A stretch of DNA of 63,961 bases. Origin: Staphylococcus equorum. GTDB lineage: Bacteria > Bacillota > Bacilli > Staphylococcales > Staphylococcaceae. The translations under genes and the position numbers were made by a program. Where the stretch lies: assembly GCF_029531845.1 (NCBI RefSeq), contig NZ_JAMBPV010000012.1, forward strand, positions 1 to 63,961, in the 5' to 3' direction. Under the pieces are notes generated by a model. It did no database searches and had not been told where the DNA came from. It saw only the letters and a program-made list of their open reading frames with translations. Shown here piece by piece: positions 9,592 through 21,039 of this stretch. Within the stretch, counting starts at the first letter, position 1; every line of letters begins with the position of its first letter.

Positions 9592-11292
9592 TTATAAATT
9601 TGTATACAATTCATTTACATAATTGATTAAATTATCAATATGCACGTCTTCACTGTCACCAGTATCGCGACGTTTAACTTCTACTATACCTTCTGCTGCA
9701 TTTTTACCTACGACGATACGAATTGGTAGACCGATTAAATCAGCATCATTAAATTTCACACCAGCACGTTCTTTACGATCATCATATAACACATCGTAAT
9801 TTTCTTTTAATTGTGTATATAATTGATCCGCTAATTCACGTTGCTCATCTTTTTTAGGGTTGATTGTGATTAAGTGTAATTCGAATGGTGTGACTGATTT
9901 TGGCCAAACAATACCATTTTCGTCGTTATTTTGTTCAACAATTGCGCTTAGTGTTCTTGAAACTCCAATACCATAACATCCCATTAATAATGGTTGTGCT
10001 CTACCTTGGTCGTTTAAGAATGTAGCGTTCATTGATTCAGAGTATTTCGTTCCTAATTTAAAGACTTGGCCAACTTCAATTCCTTCAGCAAAGTGCGCTT
10101 TGTCTGAGCTGTCCGCTAATAGTTCGCCTTCTAAAATGAATCTAAAATCTCCATAGGCTGCTACTTCAAAATCACGACCAACATTTGCGTTTAAGAAATG
10201 ATACCCATCTTCATTCGCACCAACGACAATATTATTCAAATCTTGAATGAAATTATCTGCATAAATTTTAATATCTTTATCAAAAACTGGACCTAACGAG
10301 CCTGGTTTTGCACCTAAAATATTAATAATTTCATCTTCAGTTGCTAAATCCACATTGTCAGTTCCAAAATAAGCTTTTAATTTAATATCGTTAATTTCAT
10401 GGTGACCACGAACTAACACTAATATAAATTCACCATCGACATTAAATACCATAGATTTAGTAATTTCATCTAATGGTTTATTTAAAAATGTCGCAAGCTC
10501 TTGTGCTGTATGCACATTAGGCGTTTCAATTTTAGTTAACGGTTGAACATCTTCATGTTTTTTATTTGGATGGTAAACCACTTCAGCTTTTTCAATATTT
10601 GCAGCGTAATCACTTTGCTCACTATATACAATCGTGTCTTCACCGATTTCGCTTAACGCCATGAACTCATGTGTATGGCTACCTCCAATTGCACCTGAAT
10701 CAGCAACAACAGGTCTTGCATTAATGCCTACACGACTAAAGATACGGCCGTACGCATGGTACATATCTTCATATGATTCATTAAGTGATGCTTCATCAGC
10801 ATGGAAAGAATAAGCATCTTTCATTATAAATTCTCTACCACGTAACAGTCCGAAACGTGGGCGCTTTTCGTCTCTATATTTAGATTGTATTTGGAAAAGT
10901 GTCATTGGTAGTTGTTTGTATGATTTCAATTCATCACGAACAATTGAAGTTACAACTTCTTCGTGCGTTGGTCCAAGTGCAAATTGACGTCCATTACGGT
11001 CTTGTAAACGCATAAGTTCTGGACCATATGCACTCCAACGTCCTGATTCTTCCCATAATTCTGATGGTTGTAATGCTGGCATTAATATTTCAACGGCATC
11101 AATACGTTCCATCTCTTCACGTACGATGGCTTCAATGTTATTTAATACTCTCGCAGCAATTGGTAAGTAACTGTAGATTCCACTTGTGCTTTGTTTGATC
11201 AAACCTGCTTTTAATAATAGGCGATGGCTTAATGCCTCAGCACCCGCTGGCACTTCTTTCATAGTTGGTATAAATACTTTTGATTGTTTCAT
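9592..11292 (-). CDS. proS: Prolyl-tRNA synthetase
   Basis: Class II aminoacyl-tRNA synthetase that charges tRNA-Pro. The 566-aa size and layout fit the bacterial type: a catalytic core with motif 2 around [16 protein letters not shown], an inserted YbaK-like editing domain at about residues 220-400 that removes mischarged alanine, motif 3 near GCYGIGVSR, and the C-terminal anticodon-binding domain. It follows rseP by only 19 bases, so the two are probably co-transcribed. The repeat region follows its stop codon. Confidence 0.98.
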   Translation of the reverse strand: MKQSKVFIPTMKEVPAGAEALSHRLLLKAGLIKQSTSGIYSYLPIAARVLNNIEAIVREEMERIDAVEILMPALQPSELWEESGRWSAYGPELMRLQDRNGRQFALGPTHEEVVTSIVRDELKSYKQLPMTLFQIQSKYRDEKRPRFGLLRGREFIMKDAYSFHADEASLNESYEDMYHAYGRIFSRVGINARPVVADSGAIGGSHTHEFMALSEIGEDTIVYSEQSDYAANIEKAEVVYHPNKKHEDVQPLTKIETPNVHTAQELATFLNKPLDEITKSMVFNVDGEFILVLVRGHHEINDIKLKAYFGTDNVDLATEDEIINILGAKPGSLGPVFDKDIKIYADNFIQDLNNIVVGANEDGYHFLNANVGRDFEVAAYGDFRFILEGELLADSSDKAHFAEGIEVGQVFKLGTKYSESMNATFLNDQGRAQPLLMGCYGIGVSRTLSAIVEQNNDENGIVWPKSVTPFELHLITINPKKDEQRELADQLYTQLKENYDVLYDDRKERAGVKFNDADLIGLPIRIVVGKNAAEGIVEVKRRDTGDSEDVHIDNLINYVNELYTNL

Positions 11293-11311
11293 TTAAATGC
11301 TTCTCTCCCTC

Positions 11312-12598
11312 TTATAAGAAATAACGCTGAATATCGTTCCAAGTCACTAATACCATAACGATTAACACAAATACGGCACCAATGGCGATAATTGTAGTTT
11401 CGGCTTTTTTATTTACTGGTTTTCTAAAGATTGCTTCATAAATTACAAATAAAATTCGTCCACCATCTAATGCTGGTACTGGTAGTAAATTCATTAATCC
11501 TAAGTTAACGCTTAGCAAAGCAGTCCATGAAATCAAGTTAATTATACCAGTTTTAACGACAGAGTCGACAGTATGATATATACCTACTGGACCATTCAAC
11601 ATATCAAATGAGAATTCACCTGTGAAAATGCTAGCAATCATACTTACAATTGCGGTGAAAATAATTTTACCTGCACTGAGTGTTTGTTCCACACCTGCTG
11701 CAATTGGTTTGAAAATAGTGTGTTCGGTTGTTGCACTATAACCTAATAAATATTTTGTTTCTGAATGTGTTTTTGTTACTTTTTGTTCGATTTTTTTAGG
11801 TTTAATATCAAATGTTTGTTTGTTACCATCACGTTCGACGACTAATTTTGTCTTGTTATCCTCAATATCTTTTACCGCTTTATCGATATCATCTTTACTA
11901 TCGATATTATGGTTTCCTACTTTAACAATTGTATCTCCAGATTTAAGACCTGCTTGTTCAGCAGGTGAACCTTTAACAACTTCATCAACTGAATTTGTTG
12001 CTGTGCCTTGATAATATGCTAGACCAATAAATAATACTAATGTAAGTAAGAAATTAAACAATGGTCCTGCAAATAAAGTTAAGAATTTTTGGTAAGGTTT
12101 TTTATAAGTAAATTGACGATCTCTAGGTGCAATTTGAATTAAACTACCATTCTCTACAAAGTATGACGTCTTAGCTATTGAATAGCGTTGTCTTTCTTGA
12201 TCATATGATGTTACACCTTCAATGAATAAGCCATCTTTAAAATCACATTGTTTTACTTCTATTGCTTCAATTTGTTGGAATTTGTGTTGATCATCTAAAA
12301 TGATGTGCGTAATTTCATCTTTATCATTTAATTTTATTTTCACATGCATACCTGGTTGAACTGGTGGTTCTTCTAAACCATCCCCAGCCATGCGTACATA
12401 ACCTCCGACGGGTAATAATCGAATCGTATATAGTGTTTCATTTTTTCTGAAACTAAATATTTTAGGCCCCATACCAATTGCAAATTCCGGACACATAATG
12501 CCTGCACGTTTTGCAAAAAACATATGTCCATACTCATGAACTGTGACAAGGACACCAAAAACGATTATAAATGAAATAATTGTTACTAGAAAACTCAC
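11312..12598 (-). CDS. rseP: Site-2 intramembrane zinc metalloprotease RseP
   Basis: A multi-pass S2P-family protease that cleaves membrane-embedded substrates. It has an HEYGH zinc motif at residues 18-22 in the first transmembrane segment, a central PDZ domain at about 200-270, and the second motif LDGGR near 375 supplying the third ligand. I chose the GTG at 12598 (first residues M-S-F-L-V-T), which is preceded by GAGGTG and gives 428 aa matching the staphylococcal family. Longer in-frame starts put non-homologous residues before the first membrane helix. Staphylococcal RseP (also called Eep) has been linked to lipoprotein signal-peptide processing; that is family knowledge. Confidence 0.95.
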   Translation of the reverse strand: MSFLVTIISFIIVFGVLVTVHEYGHMFFAKRAGIMCPEFAIGMGPKIFSFRKNETLYTIRLLPVGGYVRMAGDGLEEPPVQPGMHVKIKLNDKDEITHIILDDQHKFQQIEAIEVKQCDFKDGLFIEGVTSYDQERQRYSIAKTSYFVENGSLIQIAPRDRQFTYKKPYQKFLTLFAGPLFNFLLTLVLFIGLAYYQGTATNSVDEVVKGSPAEQAGLKSGDTIVKVGNHNIDSKDDIDKAVKDIEDNKTKLVVERDGNKQTFDIKPKKIEQKVTKTHSETKYLLGYSATTEHTIFKPIAAGVEQTLSAGKIIFTAIVSMIASIFTGEFSFDMLNGPVGIYHTVDSVVKTGIINLISWTALLSVNLGLMNLLPVPALDGGRILFVIYEAIFRKPVNKKAETTIIAIGAVFVLIVMVLVTWNDIQRYFL

Positions 12599-12807
12599 TT
12601 TGCTACACCTCATATTTTCGAAATAAATTGTTTGCTCATACTTCATATATTAATTCATATGATTCATTTTCTTATGACTAATTGCTTACTTTAGATTATA
12701 AAAGTATAACACAACAATGCAGAGTGACACACGTAACTTTAATATGTCTTCAGCTCATACCTTTACATTATACAGTCGTACTCACGCAAATTATTTTTGC
12801 TTGTGAA

Positions 12808-12870
12808 AAGGAGTTAAGAAATAAAATAACTGTATTGAAGCACTCAGTTATTTTATTTCATTAACTCCTT
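12808..12870 (-). terminator. Long hairpin between cdsA and rseP
   Basis: A 25-bp stem with one bulged base (AAGGAGTTAA GAAATAAAATAACTG against its complement) closes a 12-nt loop, between the cdsA stop and the rseP start. On the minus strand TTTTCAC follows, so it can act as terminator for uppS-cdsA. The stem is much longer than a usual terminator. Confidence 0.65.
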
Positions 12871-12913
12871 GTTTTTGTTTATATAATTGTATAGTATCCC
12901 TTTGAATCTAAAT

Positions 12914-13696
12914 TTAAGCTTGTATTAACAAGATGTTTAATAATGGCAATACAAACATAAAACTGTCAAAGCGATCTAAAATACCGCCATGTCCAGGTAA
13001 AATACGCCCTGAATCTTTCACACCAAAATGACGTTTGAAACCTGACTCAACAAGGTCACCAAGTTGTCCAAATATACTTAAGATGATTGTAACAATTAGC
13101 AATATCCACGTTGCAATATTAAAGTCTACAAACATAATCATAACAAGTGGAATAATTAAACTACAAATCAATCCGCCAACAAAACCTTCTATTGTTTTAT
13201 TAGGACTTATCACAGGCCATAATTTATGTTTGCCCATTAAGCGGCCAAAAATATATGCCCCTGTATCTGTTGACCATACGATTAGAAATGCAAATAGTAT
13301 GTAGTGTAAGCCTTCAGATCTTGTTTCATAAAGATACATAAACCCAATACCAACATACGCAATTGTCATTAAACAAAATGCAGCGTCCATAAAACTAAAT
13401 CTATTTTTAGAAAGCACTGTATAACTTAATAAAATAAAACTCATTGCTATTAATGACTTTAATTGTAAATCATTAACCCAGTTACCAGCACCTTGAGGTA
13501 ACATAATAATTAAAATTCCTAGCGCACTTATGATACCTGGCACCGATAAAAACTTAATCATATTCATATTAAGCAATTCTTTTAAAGCTATGAATGCTAA
13601 TAAATACGAAAACAGCATTAATATAACTCCGCCCTTCAGTAAGACCGGGAGGAAAATGATAAGTCCTATGATTGCCGTCAAAGTTCTAACTTTCAT
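12914..13696 (-). CDS. cdsA: Phosphatidate cytidylyltransferase
   Basis: CdsA makes CDP-diacylglycerol from phosphatidic acid and CTP, the branch point to phosphatidylglycerol and cardiolipin. The 260-aa protein is almost entirely hydrophobic helices (about eight). It carries the family signature near its C-terminus, [19 protein letters not shown] at about residues 225-245. It starts 18 bases after uppS, so lipid-carrier and phospholipid synthesis are linked in one operon. Confidence 0.97.
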   Translation of the reverse strand: MKVRTLTAIIGLIIFLPVLLKGGVILMLFSYLLAFIALKELLNMNMIKFLSVPGIISALGILIIMLPQGAGNWVNDLQLKSLIAMSFILLSYTVLSKNRFSFMDAAFCLMTIAYVGIGFMYLYETRSEGLHYILFAFLIVWSTDTGAYIFGRLMGKHKLWPVISPNKTIEGFVGGLICSLIIPLVMIMFVDFNIATWILLIVTIILSIFGQLGDLVESGFKRHFGVKDSGRILPGHGGILDRFDSFMFVLPLLNILLIQA

Positions 13697-13713
13697 ACTA
13701 TTCTCCTAACTAC

Positions 13714-14478
13714 TTATAATCCCCCAAAACGCCTTTGACGAGATTGATAAATTTTAATACAGTTTACTAATTCTTCTTTATCAAAATCTGGCCATAATTT
13801 TTCATTGAATAAAAATTCACTGTAAGATACTTGCCAGATTAGGAAATTACTAATACGTTGCTCTCCTGATGTTCTAATCAAAAGATCCGGGTCAGGATAG
13901 CAATGAGTCATTAAATGGTCATTAATCATTTCTTCAGTGATTGCTTCACTTGTTAAACCTTCAGCAGTCAATTTATCGTAAATTGATTTCACACTGTGGA
14001 CAATTTCGGCTCGTCCACCATAATTTATAGCAAAGACCAATTTTAAGCCCGTATTATTCTTTGTTTCTTCTTTTGCTTTATCTATCGCTTTAAGTGTAGA
14101 TGTTGGTAAATGCTCAATAAAACCAATCGTCTCTACTTTAACATTATTTTCTATCAACTCTGGTAGAAATGTTTTTAAAAAGTTAACTGGCAAGTTCATG
14201 ATGTAATTCACTTCATTTTTAGGCCTTGCCCAATTTTCTGTAGAGAAAGTATACAACGTTAAATATTTAATTCCTAAATCACTAGCTGCTTTAGTGATTT
14301 TTTTAACAGTTTGCATACCTTGGTAGTGACCTTTTATTCTAGGCAATTTTCTTTGTTTTGCCCAACGACCATTACCATCCATAATTATAGCAACATGTTC
14401 GGGTATATTATGTACTTCCAAATCTATATCGGATTGCTTATACTGATTTTCTTTCTTCTTTTTTAACTTTTTAAACAT
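13714..14478 (-). CDS. uppS: Isoprenyl transferase (undecaprenyl diphosphate synthase)
   Basis: A cis-prenyltransferase that makes the C55 carrier lipid for peptidoglycan and teichoic acid synthesis. The 254-aa protein shows the substrate-binding [12 protein letters not shown] motif (about residues 29-40) and the C-terminal [22 protein letters not shown] stretch with catalytic-site residues. The ATG at 14478 (MFKKLKKKK) has GGAGGAAAT upstream. The longer frame starting at 14502 includes that ribosome site and is rejected. It is the first gene of uppS-cdsA. Confidence 0.97.
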   Translation of the reverse strand: MFKKLKKKKENQYKQSDIDLEVHNIPEHVAIIMDGNGRWAKQRKLPRIKGHYQGMQTVKKITKAASDLGIKYLTLYTFSTENWARPKNEVNYIMNLPVNFLKTFLPELIENNVKVETIGFIEHLPTSTLKAIDKAKEETKNNTGLKLVFAINYGGRAEIVHSVKSIYDKLTAEGLTSEAITEEMINDHLMTHCYPDPDLLIRTSGEQRISNFLIWQVSYSEFLFNEKLWPDFDKEELVNCIKIYQSRQRRFGGL

Positions 14479-14711
14479 GGTATTTCCTCCGAGCTTGATC
14501 ATCTCTGTTTATTATAATTAGATTCTAGATGCAATTATCTACCATTTTATCATAATAGATAGGTGCATTGAATAAACAAATAAAAAAACTGTACCAAAGT
14601 CTGATTTGATACAGTTCAGATAAATATATGATATACCTCTTCTTCAAGCTCTAACTACAAGTAATTATGTACCTTAATGAGTGAATAGAAGTATAATCAT
14701 CATTACCATGT

Positions 14712-15266
14712 TTATACTGACATTATATCTTTTTCTTTTTCTTCTAATAATTTATCAATTTCCTTAATTGAGTTGTCAGTTAATTTTTGTACATCATCTG
14801 TTTGTGATCTTAAATCATCTTCAGTGATATCGCCATTTTTTTCTTGCTTTTTAAGTACGTCATTTGAATCACGACGAACATTTCTAACTGCTACTTTCGC
14901 ATCTTCGCCAATTTTTTTGACTTCTTTCACAAGCTCTTTACGGCGCTCTTCAGTTAATGCTGGGATAACGATACGTATAACTTCTCCATCACTTGAAGGA
15001 TTCACACCTAAGTTTGCAGCATTGATTGCTTTTTCAATATTACCAACAGATGATTTATCATATGGTGCAATTACTAATAAACGTGCTTCTGGCACATTGA
15101 TACTAGCAAGTTGTTGAACTGGTGTCGGTGCACCATAGTAATCAACATTCACACCATTTAATAAATTGGAATTGGCTCTACCGGCACTAATATTAGCTAA
15201 TTCTCTTGAAAGATTATCAACAGATTTTTGCATTTTTGATTTCGTATCATTTATAATGTCGCTCAT
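14712..15266 (-). CDS. frr: Ribosome recycling factor
   Basis: RRF separates post-termination ribosomes together with EF-G. The 184-aa length is standard. The N-terminal long helix, then the hinge and domain II ([24 protein letters not shown] region) and the C-terminal helices ([21 protein letters not shown]) are present. The ATG at 15266 (MSDIIND) is about 8 bases from AGAGGTG; the alternative at 15272 would be too close. It follows pyrH by 16 bases. Confidence 0.97.
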   Translation of the reverse strand: MSDIINDTKSKMQKSVDNLSRELANISAGRANSNLLNGVNVDYYGAPTPVQQLASINVPEARLLVIAPYDKSSVGNIEKAINAANLGVNPSSDGEVIRIVIPALTEERRKELVKEVKKIGEDAKVAVRNVRRDSNDVLKKQEKNGDITEDDLRSQTDDVQKLTDNSIKEIDKLLEEKEKDIMSV

Positions 15267-15282
15267 TCTCATACACCTCTAA

Positions 15283-16005
15283 TTATTTTGTTATTATTGT
15301 TCCTATTTTTTCACCCATTACTGCACGTTTGATATTACCTTCTTCAGTAATTGAGAATACATTCAACGGAATGTTATTATCCATACAGAATGAAGATGCT
15401 GTTGAGTCCATTACCTGTAAACCATCTTGTAACATTTGAATATGAGTAAGATGTTCATACTTAATAGCATTAGGGTCTACTTTTGGATCAGCAGAATAAA
15501 CACCGTCAACATTATTTTTACCCATTAAGATAACATCGGCTTCAACTTCAGCCGCACGTAAAGCTGCTGTAGTATCAGTTGAGAAGTATGGATTACCAAT
15601 TCCCGCTGCAAAAATAACTACACGTTTTTTCTCTAAGTGTCTAATTGCACGACGACGAATGTATGGTTCTGCAACTTGTTTCATTTCAATTGAAGTTAAA
15701 ACGCGAGTGTCACATTCTAGTTGTTCAAGGCTATCTTGTAACGCTAAAGCATTCATTACAGTAGCTAACATACCCATGTAATCAGCAGTACCACGATCCA
15801 TACCTAAGTCACTACCCGTTTTACCTCTCCAAATATTGCCTCCGCCAACGATAACTGCAATTTCACAGTCCATCTTTGCCACTTCGGCTACTTGTTCAGC
15901 CACACTTTTAATCGTAATTGGATTAATTCCAAATCCATCGTTACCTGCTAGTGCTTCGCCACTTAATTTTAAAACAACACGATCGTATTTAGAAGTTTGA
16001 GCCAT
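15283..16005 (-). CDS. pyrH: Uridylate kinase (UMP kinase)
   Basis: Phosphorylates UMP to UDP; a hexameric amino-acid-kinase-fold enzyme. The 240-aa protein shows [10 protein letters not shown] at the start, the VGGGNIWRG phosphate loop, and the [18 protein letters not shown] and [11 protein letters not shown] segments of the family. The start at 16005 (MAQTSKYDR) follows AGAGAGGA at a normal distance; the longer frame is not supported. It forms a pyrH-frr unit, separated from tsf by a 132-base gap that holds a large hairpin. Confidence 0.97.
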   Translation of the reverse strand: MAQTSKYDRVVLKLSGEALAGNDGFGINPITIKSVAEQVAEVAKMDCEIAVIVGGGNIWRGKTGSDLGMDRGTADYMGMLATVMNALALQDSLEQLECDTRVLTSIEMKQVAEPYIRRRAIRHLEKKRVVIFAAGIGNPYFSTDTTAALRAAEVEADVILMGKNNVDGVYSADPKVDPNAIKYEHLTHIQMLQDGLQVMDSTASSFCMDNNIPLNVFSITEEGNIKRAVMGEKIGTIITK

Positions 16006-16042
16006 TGTCTTATCCTCTCTATTGTAAAAATATGTAATTGAT

Positions 16043-16122
16043 ACAAGTAAAGAAGACACAATAGGTCTTCCAATACAAAAGTAAATCTTTCATACGGAGC
16101 ACGAAGGTGTCTTCTTTCTTGT
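16043..16122 (-). other. Large stem-loop in the tsf-pyrH intergenic leader
   Basis: Positions 16043-16059 pair with 16107-16122: 16 bp with one bulge, built on AAGAAGACAC/GTGTCTTCTT. The stem closes a 47-nt loop. On the minus strand it begins 15 nt after the tsf stop and ends 37 nt before the pyrH start. No T-run follows, so it is not a simple terminator. It could be an RNA-processing site or a leader regulating pyrH. Confidence 0.5.
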
Positions 16123-16137
16123 TTTAACTATGAAAAA

Positions 16138-17016
16138 TTATTTCATTTGTCCTTTTACTTCGTCAGCAAAGTTTTCTTCACGTTTTTCCATGCCTTCGCC
16201 TACTTCATAACGTAAGAAGTCAACAAGTTTTCCACCTTTTGATTTTAAGAAAGCTTCAACTGTTTGATCAGGATCTTTTACAAAGTTTTGGTCAACTGCA
16301 CAAATTTCTTGTAAATATTTACGTAAACGACCTTCAACCATTTTTTCTACAATTTTCTCTGGTTTACCTTCGTTTAATGCTTGTTGTTTTAAAACTTCTC
16401 TTTCATGATTAATTTCATCTTCACTTACTTGTTCAGATGAAACATATTTAGGATTGATTGCAGCAATGTGCATAGCTACATCTTTAGCAGCTTGTCCGTC
16501 AGTTGAACCTTCAACTACAGTTAACACACCGATACGTCCGCCCATGTGTAAATAAGAACCAAAAGCATCATTATCTGATTTTGTTCTAATAGCAAAACGA
16601 CGGATGCTTAATTTTTCTCCGATAGTTGAGATAGATTCTTTAACACGTTGGTCTACTGATTTACCGTCAGCTAAAGTAGTTTCTAATAATGCTTCTACTG
16701 TTTCAACTTTTGTTTCTAATACTTGGTTAGCAATTTCTTTCACTAATTCTTGGAAACCTTCGTTACGAGCTACGAAGTCAGTTTCTGCATTAATTTCTAC
16801 AATTGCTGCTTCATTGCCTTTTTCTTCAACATGAACTAGACCTTCTGCCGCAATACGGTCAGATTTTTTAGCAGCTTTTGCGATACCTTTTTCGCGTAGG
16901 TAGTCGACAGCTTTGTCGATGTCACCATCAGTTTCTGTTAACGCTTTTTTACAGTCCATCATACCTGCACCAGTTTTTTCACGTAATTCTTTTACAAGTT
17001 TAGCTGAAATTGCCAT
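16138..17016 (-). CDS. tsf: Elongation factor Ts
   Basis: Guanine-nucleotide exchange factor for EF-Tu. The 292-aa protein starts with the UBA-like domain ([19 protein letters not shown]) and has the core [10 protein letters not shown] motif near residue 80, which contacts EF-Tu. The ATG at 17016 ([11 protein letters not shown]) is preceded by TGGAGGAAT; the upstream in-frame start at 17031 overlaps that ribosome site. It lies downstream of rpsB, with a strong terminator hairpin between the two. Confidence 0.97.
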   Translation of the reverse strand: MAISAKLVKELREKTGAGMMDCKKALTETDGDIDKAVDYLREKGIAKAAKKSDRIAAEGLVHVEEKGNEAAIVEINAETDFVARNEGFQELVKEIANQVLETKVETVEALLETTLADGKSVDQRVKESISTIGEKLSIRRFAIRTKSDNDAFGSYLHMGGRIGVLTVVEGSTDGQAAKDVAMHIAAINPKYVSSEQVSEDEINHEREVLKQQALNEGKPEKIVEKMVEGRLRKYLQEICAVDQNFVKDPDQTVEAFLKSKGGKLVDFLRYEVGEGMEKREENFADEVKGQMK

Positions 17017-17066
17017 TTCATATTCCTCCATTATTTAATGAATTTTAATATATTTGTTTTAAAAAA

Positions 17067-17095
17067 GGGTGATAAGCTTGAATATCTTATCACCC
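17067..17095 (-). terminator. Terminator/attenuator between rpsB and tsf
   Basis: A 10-bp stem (GGGTGATAAG with CTTATCACCC) is followed by TTTTTT on the minus strand, 14 bases past the rpsB stop. It should terminate part of the rpsB transcripts, lowering tsf expression relative to rpsB. Confidence 0.8.
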
Positions 17096-17109
17096 ATTTT
17101 ACATTATTC

Positions 17110-17898
17110 TTAGTTTGATTCAACAGAAGTGTTTTCTTCAGTTGTTCCTGCTTCAGTAGCTTCTTTTGATTCTTTTAAATCAATATTTTGTTCTGCTGCT
17201 ACTTCTTCATTAGATACACCTTGTTGACCTTCTAAGATTGCATCTGCCATTTTACCAGTTAATAATTTAACGGCACGAATAGCATCGTCGTTTGCAGGGA
17301 TAACGTAATCAATTTCATCTGGATCACAGTTAGTATCCACAATACCAACGATAGGGATGTGTAATTTGCGTGCTTCAGCAATTGCGTTGCGCTCTTTACG
17401 AGGGTCAACTACAAATAATGCTTGAGGCATTGATTTCATATCACGAATTCCGCCTAAGAATTTGATTAAACGGTCGTATTCTTTTTTAAGTTCTACAACT
17501 TCTTTTTTAGGTAATACTTCGAATAAGCCATCTTCTTCCATTTTTTCAATTTCAGAGATGCGTTTGATACGTTTAGAAATAGTTTTATAGTTAGTTAAGA
17601 TTCCGCCTAACCATCTTTGGTTTACATAGAATTGACCAGCACGTTCTGCTTCAGCTTTCACTGAGTCTTGCGCTTGTTTTTTCGTACCAACGAATAAAAC
17701 TTTTCCGCCATCTTCTGATACTTGTTTAATGAAGTTATAAGCTTCTTCTACTTTTTTCACTGTTTTTTGTAAATCGATAATGTAAATACCGTTTCTTTCA
17801 GTGAAAATGTATCTTTTCATTTTTGGGTTCCAACGACGTGTTTGGTGACCAAAGTGAACGCCTGCTTCTAGTAATTGTTTCATTGAAATTACTGCCAT
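17110..17898 (-). CDS. rpsB: 30S ribosomal protein S2
   Basis: Ribosomal protein S2 of the small subunit. The N-terminal [22 protein letters not shown] and the [10 protein letters not shown] and RWLGGILTN segments are diagnostic. The 262-aa protein has the Glu/Ser-rich C-terminal extension seen in staphylococci. AGGAGGATT lies directly upstream. The 180-base leader between codY and rpsB contains small hairpins, one of them a CGATA...TTATCG stem. They might form an S2-type autoregulatory leader, but I cannot confirm this. Confidence 0.98.
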   Translation of the reverse strand: MAVISMKQLLEAGVHFGHQTRRWNPKMKRYIFTERNGIYIIDLQKTVKKVEEAYNFIKQVSEDGGKVLFVGTKKQAQDSVKAEAERAGQFYVNQRWLGGILTNYKTISKRIKRISEIEKMEEDGLFEVLPKKEVVELKKEYDRLIKFLGGIRDMKSMPQALFVVDPRKERNAIAEARKLHIPIVGIVDTNCDPDEIDYVIPANDDAIRAVKLLTGKMADAILEGQQGVSNEEVAAEQNIDLKESKEATEAGTTEENTSVESN

Positions 17899-18075
17899 AA
17901 TTAAAATCCTCCTATTGGTTTATTACCTCCACAAAAAGCTCATATAAACACGATAACTAAATATCGCACCCTTTATACTTGCACTTTTTGTGTGCGTATT
18001 GGCTTCATAGCCGTGAATAAATATATCATATTTGTATTTATAAAGCAATACTTTCACATTACTATTTCACACATT

Positions 18076-18115
18076 AAAAGAACATCTAAAAGTCTTATGA
18101 TTTAGACGCTCTTTT
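18076..18115 (-). terminator. Terminator downstream of codY
   Basis: A 15-bp AT-rich stem (18076-18090 with 18101-18115, including G-T pairs) lies just past the codY stop, flanked by A- and T-runs. It separates the xerC-hslVU-codY operon from rpsB. Confidence 0.65.
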
Positions 18116-18148
18116 TGATGATATATTTTAAATTAATTTGCTTATTTA

Positions 18149-18922
18149 TTATTTAATTCTTTCTAGTTCATCTAAGAATTTTTCTTTTTTCACTTTAATA
18201 AATGTACCCTTCATTCCTAGAGAACGTGATTCAATAACACCAGCACTTTCAAGTTTACGCAAAGCATTAACAATAACTGAACGTGTGATACCTACTCTAT
18301 CAGCAACTTTTGATGCAATAAGGAGTCCTTCCTTACCACCTAATTCTTCAAAGATGTGCTCGATTGCTTCACTTTCAGAATATGATAACGAATTAATTGC
18401 CATGCTAATAGAAGCTTTGTCTCTTGCTTCTTGTTCAACTTCACTATGTTTTTCACGTAAAATCTCCATACCAATGACTGTAGCAGCGTATTCACCAAGT
18501 ACTAAATCATTCTCAGAGAAATCTTCTTGAACACGTCCAAGTACTAAAGTACCTAGTCTTTCACCGCCGCCTAAAATTGGAAAAATTGTAGTTCGACTAA
18601 TTTTAAATAAATCCTTGTTTTCTGGTGGGAACACAGATAATACGTTATCAATATCAATGTTCGATTGTGTCTCTCTAACATCCATTAATTTATCTGTATA
18701 TTCTTTAGGTATGTGTCTATTTTCAAGCATTTGTATAATACGATCATTTTTCAACAATTCGTTTAAGCTTGACCCTAAAATCTTTCCTTTTCTAGAAACA
18801 ATAAATACATTTGTTACTGTTACACTACTTATTGTTTGTGCTACATCCTTAAAATCAACGGCAATACCTTTGTGCTTTTGCAAAAGTGTATTTAATTCTC
18901 TAGTTTTCGATAATAAGCTCAT
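18149..18922 (-). CDS. codY: GTP- and branched-chain-amino-acid-sensing repressor CodY
   Basis: CodY is the global nutritional regulator of Firmicutes, binding DNA when isoleucine/valine and GTP are abundant. In staphylococci it controls amino-acid synthesis, transport and virulence genes. The 257-aa protein has an N-terminal GAF ligand-binding domain (about residues 1-155) and a C-terminal winged helix-turn-helix with the [24 protein letters not shown] recognition region at about 204-227. It is the last gene of the xerC-hslV-hslU-codY cluster, the same order as in B. subtilis (codV-clpQ-clpY-codY). Confidence 0.98.
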   Translation of the reverse strand: MSLLSKTRELNTLLQKHKGIAVDFKDVAQTISSVTVTNVFIVSRKGKILGSSLNELLKNDRIIQMLENRHIPKEYTDKLMDVRETQSNIDIDNVLSVFPPENKDLFKISRTTIFPILGGGERLGTLVLGRVQEDFSENDLVLGEYAATVIGMEILREKHSEVEQEARDKASISMAINSLSYSESEAIEHIFEELGGKEGLLIASKVADRVGITRSVIVNALRKLESAGVIESRSLGMKGTFIKVKKEKFLDELERIK

Positions 18923-18945
18923 ATTCCTTCTCCTTTTTATTTATA

Positions 18946-20361
18946 TTATAAAATAAATGCACTTAAATCTTTGTTTGTTGAAATTGATTTCAACTTATCA
19001 TCAACATATTGTGGTGTAATGTCTACAACCGCATTGGGCATACTTGGTGCTTCAAATGATAAATCTTCTAGCATTTTTTCAAGTATAGTATGCAAACGAC
19101 GTGCACCAATGTTATCAGTATCTTGATTTACTTGGAACGCAATTTCTGCCAGACGTTTAATCGCGTCATTGGTAAAGTTGACTGTCACTTCTTCTGTTTG
19201 AAGTAGCGCTTCATATTGTTTGATAAGTGATAATTTCGGTTCAGTCAAGATTCGCACAAAATCTTCTACTGAAAGACTTTCTAATTCAACACGAATTGGG
19301 AAACGACCTTGCAACTCAGGAATTAAATCACTTGGTTTAGCCACGTGGAATGCTCCAGCACCAATAAATAGCATATGTTCAGTATTAACAGTACCATATT
19401 TCGTTTGTACCATGCTACCTTCAAGTATTGGTAAAATATCTCTCTGAACGCCTTGTCGAGACACATCTTGACCTGAATTTTGGTTACTCGTTGCAACTTT
19501 ATCAATTTCATCAATAAAGATAATGCCCATTTGCTCTGCAAGTTCAATTGCTTGTTGGTTTGCTGATTCTTGATCAATCAATTCGTCGGCAAATTGATCC
19601 GTTAATATTTTACGTGCTGTTTGAACAGGAACTTCTCTTTCAACTTTTTTCTTAGGCATAAGTTGATTCATCATATCTTGCATTTGCTCATTTTGATTTG
19701 TGCCTAACATACCCATAGCACCTGGGTCTTGTTCTACTTTTAATCTTACTTTTTCTTCTTCCAGTTCACCATTTAATAATTGTTGTTTAATTTCAGAACG
19801 TTTTGTCTTGACTTCATCTGTAGGCGTCTCCTCTTCTTCATCATTGTTCTGACCAAAGTTTGGCATCGAACCACCAAATAATGATTCTAAAGGATTGTTC
19901 CCACTGTTATTCGTATTATTCGCTTTTTTCTTCATGCTAGGCACTAAAAGTTTCACTAATTTTTCGTTTGCTTTTTGTTTTGCTTCTTCTTCAACCAAAG
20001 CTTTCTTTTGTTCTTTAACCAGTCTAATAGCTATGTCAACTAAATCTCTTACCATGCTTTCAACATCTCGACCCACATAGCCTACTTCTGTAAATTTAGT
20101 TGCTTCTATTTTTATAAAAGGTGCGCCCACAACTTTAGCCATTCTTCTTGCTATTTCCGTCTTACCTACACCTGTAGGTCCAATCATCAAAATATTTTTA
20201 GGCGCAATCTCTTGTTTAGCTTCTTCATCTAAAAGACTTCTTCTATATCTATTTCTCAATGCAATCGCTACTTTGCGCTTTGCATCATCTTGCCCAACAA
20301 TGTATTCATTCAATTTTGAAACGATATCTTTTGGTGTTAATTTAATGCCAGTCGTTTCCAT
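18946..20361 (-). CDS. hslU: ATP-dependent unfoldase HslU (ClpY)
   Basis: The AAA+ unfoldase that feeds substrates to the HslV peptidase. The 471-aa protein shows Walker A GPTGVGKT near residues 57-64, Walker B IIFIDEID near 280, and sensor/arginine-finger segments ([22 protein letters not shown]). The intermediate I-domain (about residues 110-240) is Lys/Glu/Asn-rich. The C-terminal SAFIL end resembles the HslV-docking tail. It is 23 bases before codY and 132 bases after hslV, a wider gap than usual for this gene pair. Confidence 0.97.
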   Translation of the reverse strand: METTGIKLTPKDIVSKLNEYIVGQDDAKRKVAIALRNRYRRSLLDEEAKQEIAPKNILMIGPTGVGKTEIARRMAKVVGAPFIKIEATKFTEVGYVGRDVESMVRDLVDIAIRLVKEQKKALVEEEAKQKANEKLVKLLVPSMKKKANNTNNSGNNPLESLFGGSMPNFGQNNDEEEETPTDEVKTKRSEIKQQLLNGELEEEKVRLKVEQDPGAMGMLGTNQNEQMQDMMNQLMPKKKVEREVPVQTARKILTDQFADELIDQESANQQAIELAEQMGIIFIDEIDKVATSNQNSGQDVSRQGVQRDILPILEGSMVQTKYGTVNTEHMLFIGAGAFHVAKPSDLIPELQGRFPIRVELESLSVEDFVRILTEPKLSLIKQYEALLQTEEVTVNFTNDAIKRLAEIAFQVNQDTDNIGARRLHTILEKMLEDLSFEAPSMPNAVVDITPQYVDDKLKSISTNKDLSAFIL

Positions 20362-20493
20362 AAGATAAATTACCTCCGTAATTTTGATTTCAATTATTCT
20401 AAAAAGTATTTGAAAATTTATTTATTATTACTATATCCTAAATTTTTACAATTATACATTTTTATTTTCCATTGTGCTTTTTAGTATAAAGAT

Positions 20494-21036
20494 TTATAAT
20501 TTCTCAACAACAATTTGATCATTTGTAAACACACAAATATCAGACGCAACTTTTAAACTTTCATAAGCCATTTCTTCTGCAGTTAAGTTTGTGGCGTGAC
20601 GTTTCAAGGCTCTTCCAGCGCTTAAAGCGTAATTACCACCTGAACCAATTGCTATTAAAGCGTCGTCTGGTGCGATTACTTCTCCTGTACCACTTACTAC
20701 AAGAATTGATTCCTCATCCATAACGATTAGCATTGCTTCAAGTTGACGTAGTTGTTTGTCACCTCTCCATTCTTGTGCCAATTCAACTGCTGCTCTTTCT
20801 AAATTACCACCAAATTGTTGTAATTTAGTTTCAAATTTTTCAAATAACGTGAATGCATCTGCAACGCTTCCTGCAAATCCAGCTAAAACTTTATCGTTGT
20901 ATAAGCGTCTAACCTTTCTTGCTGTTTGTTTCATAATCACTTGTTCACCAAGTGTTACTTGACCATCACCGGCCATTGCTGAATGGCCGTTATGTTGCAC
21001 TGCAAAAATCGTTGTTGCGTGAATAGATGTACTCAT
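20494..21036 (-). CDS. hslV: HslV (ClpQ) proteasome-like peptidase
   Basis: The threonine- or serine-type peptidase of the HslVU complex, related to proteasome beta subunits. The 180-aa protein begins [17 protein letters not shown]. By homology the N-terminal nucleophile (Thr of TTIFAV, or a preceding residue) is exposed by processing. The GDGQVTLG motif and [14 protein letters not shown] segment are typical. It begins 3 bases after the xerC stop, indicating coupled expression. Confidence 0.96.
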   Translation of the reverse strand: MSTSIHATTIFAVQHNGHSAMAGDGQVTLGEQVIMKQTARKVRRLYNDKVLAGFAGSVADAFTLFEKFETKLQQFGGNLERAAVELAQEWRGDKQLRQLEAMLIVMDEESILVVSGTGEVIAPDDALIAIGSGGNYALSAGRALKRHATNLTAEEMAYESLKVASDICVFTNDQIVVEKL

Positions 21037-21039
21037 AAT

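Noticed and set aside
12682..12864. 60-codon plus-strand ORF between rseP and cdsA
   Set aside because: It overlaps the long cdsA/rseP hairpin, has no ribosome-binding site and no recognisable domain.
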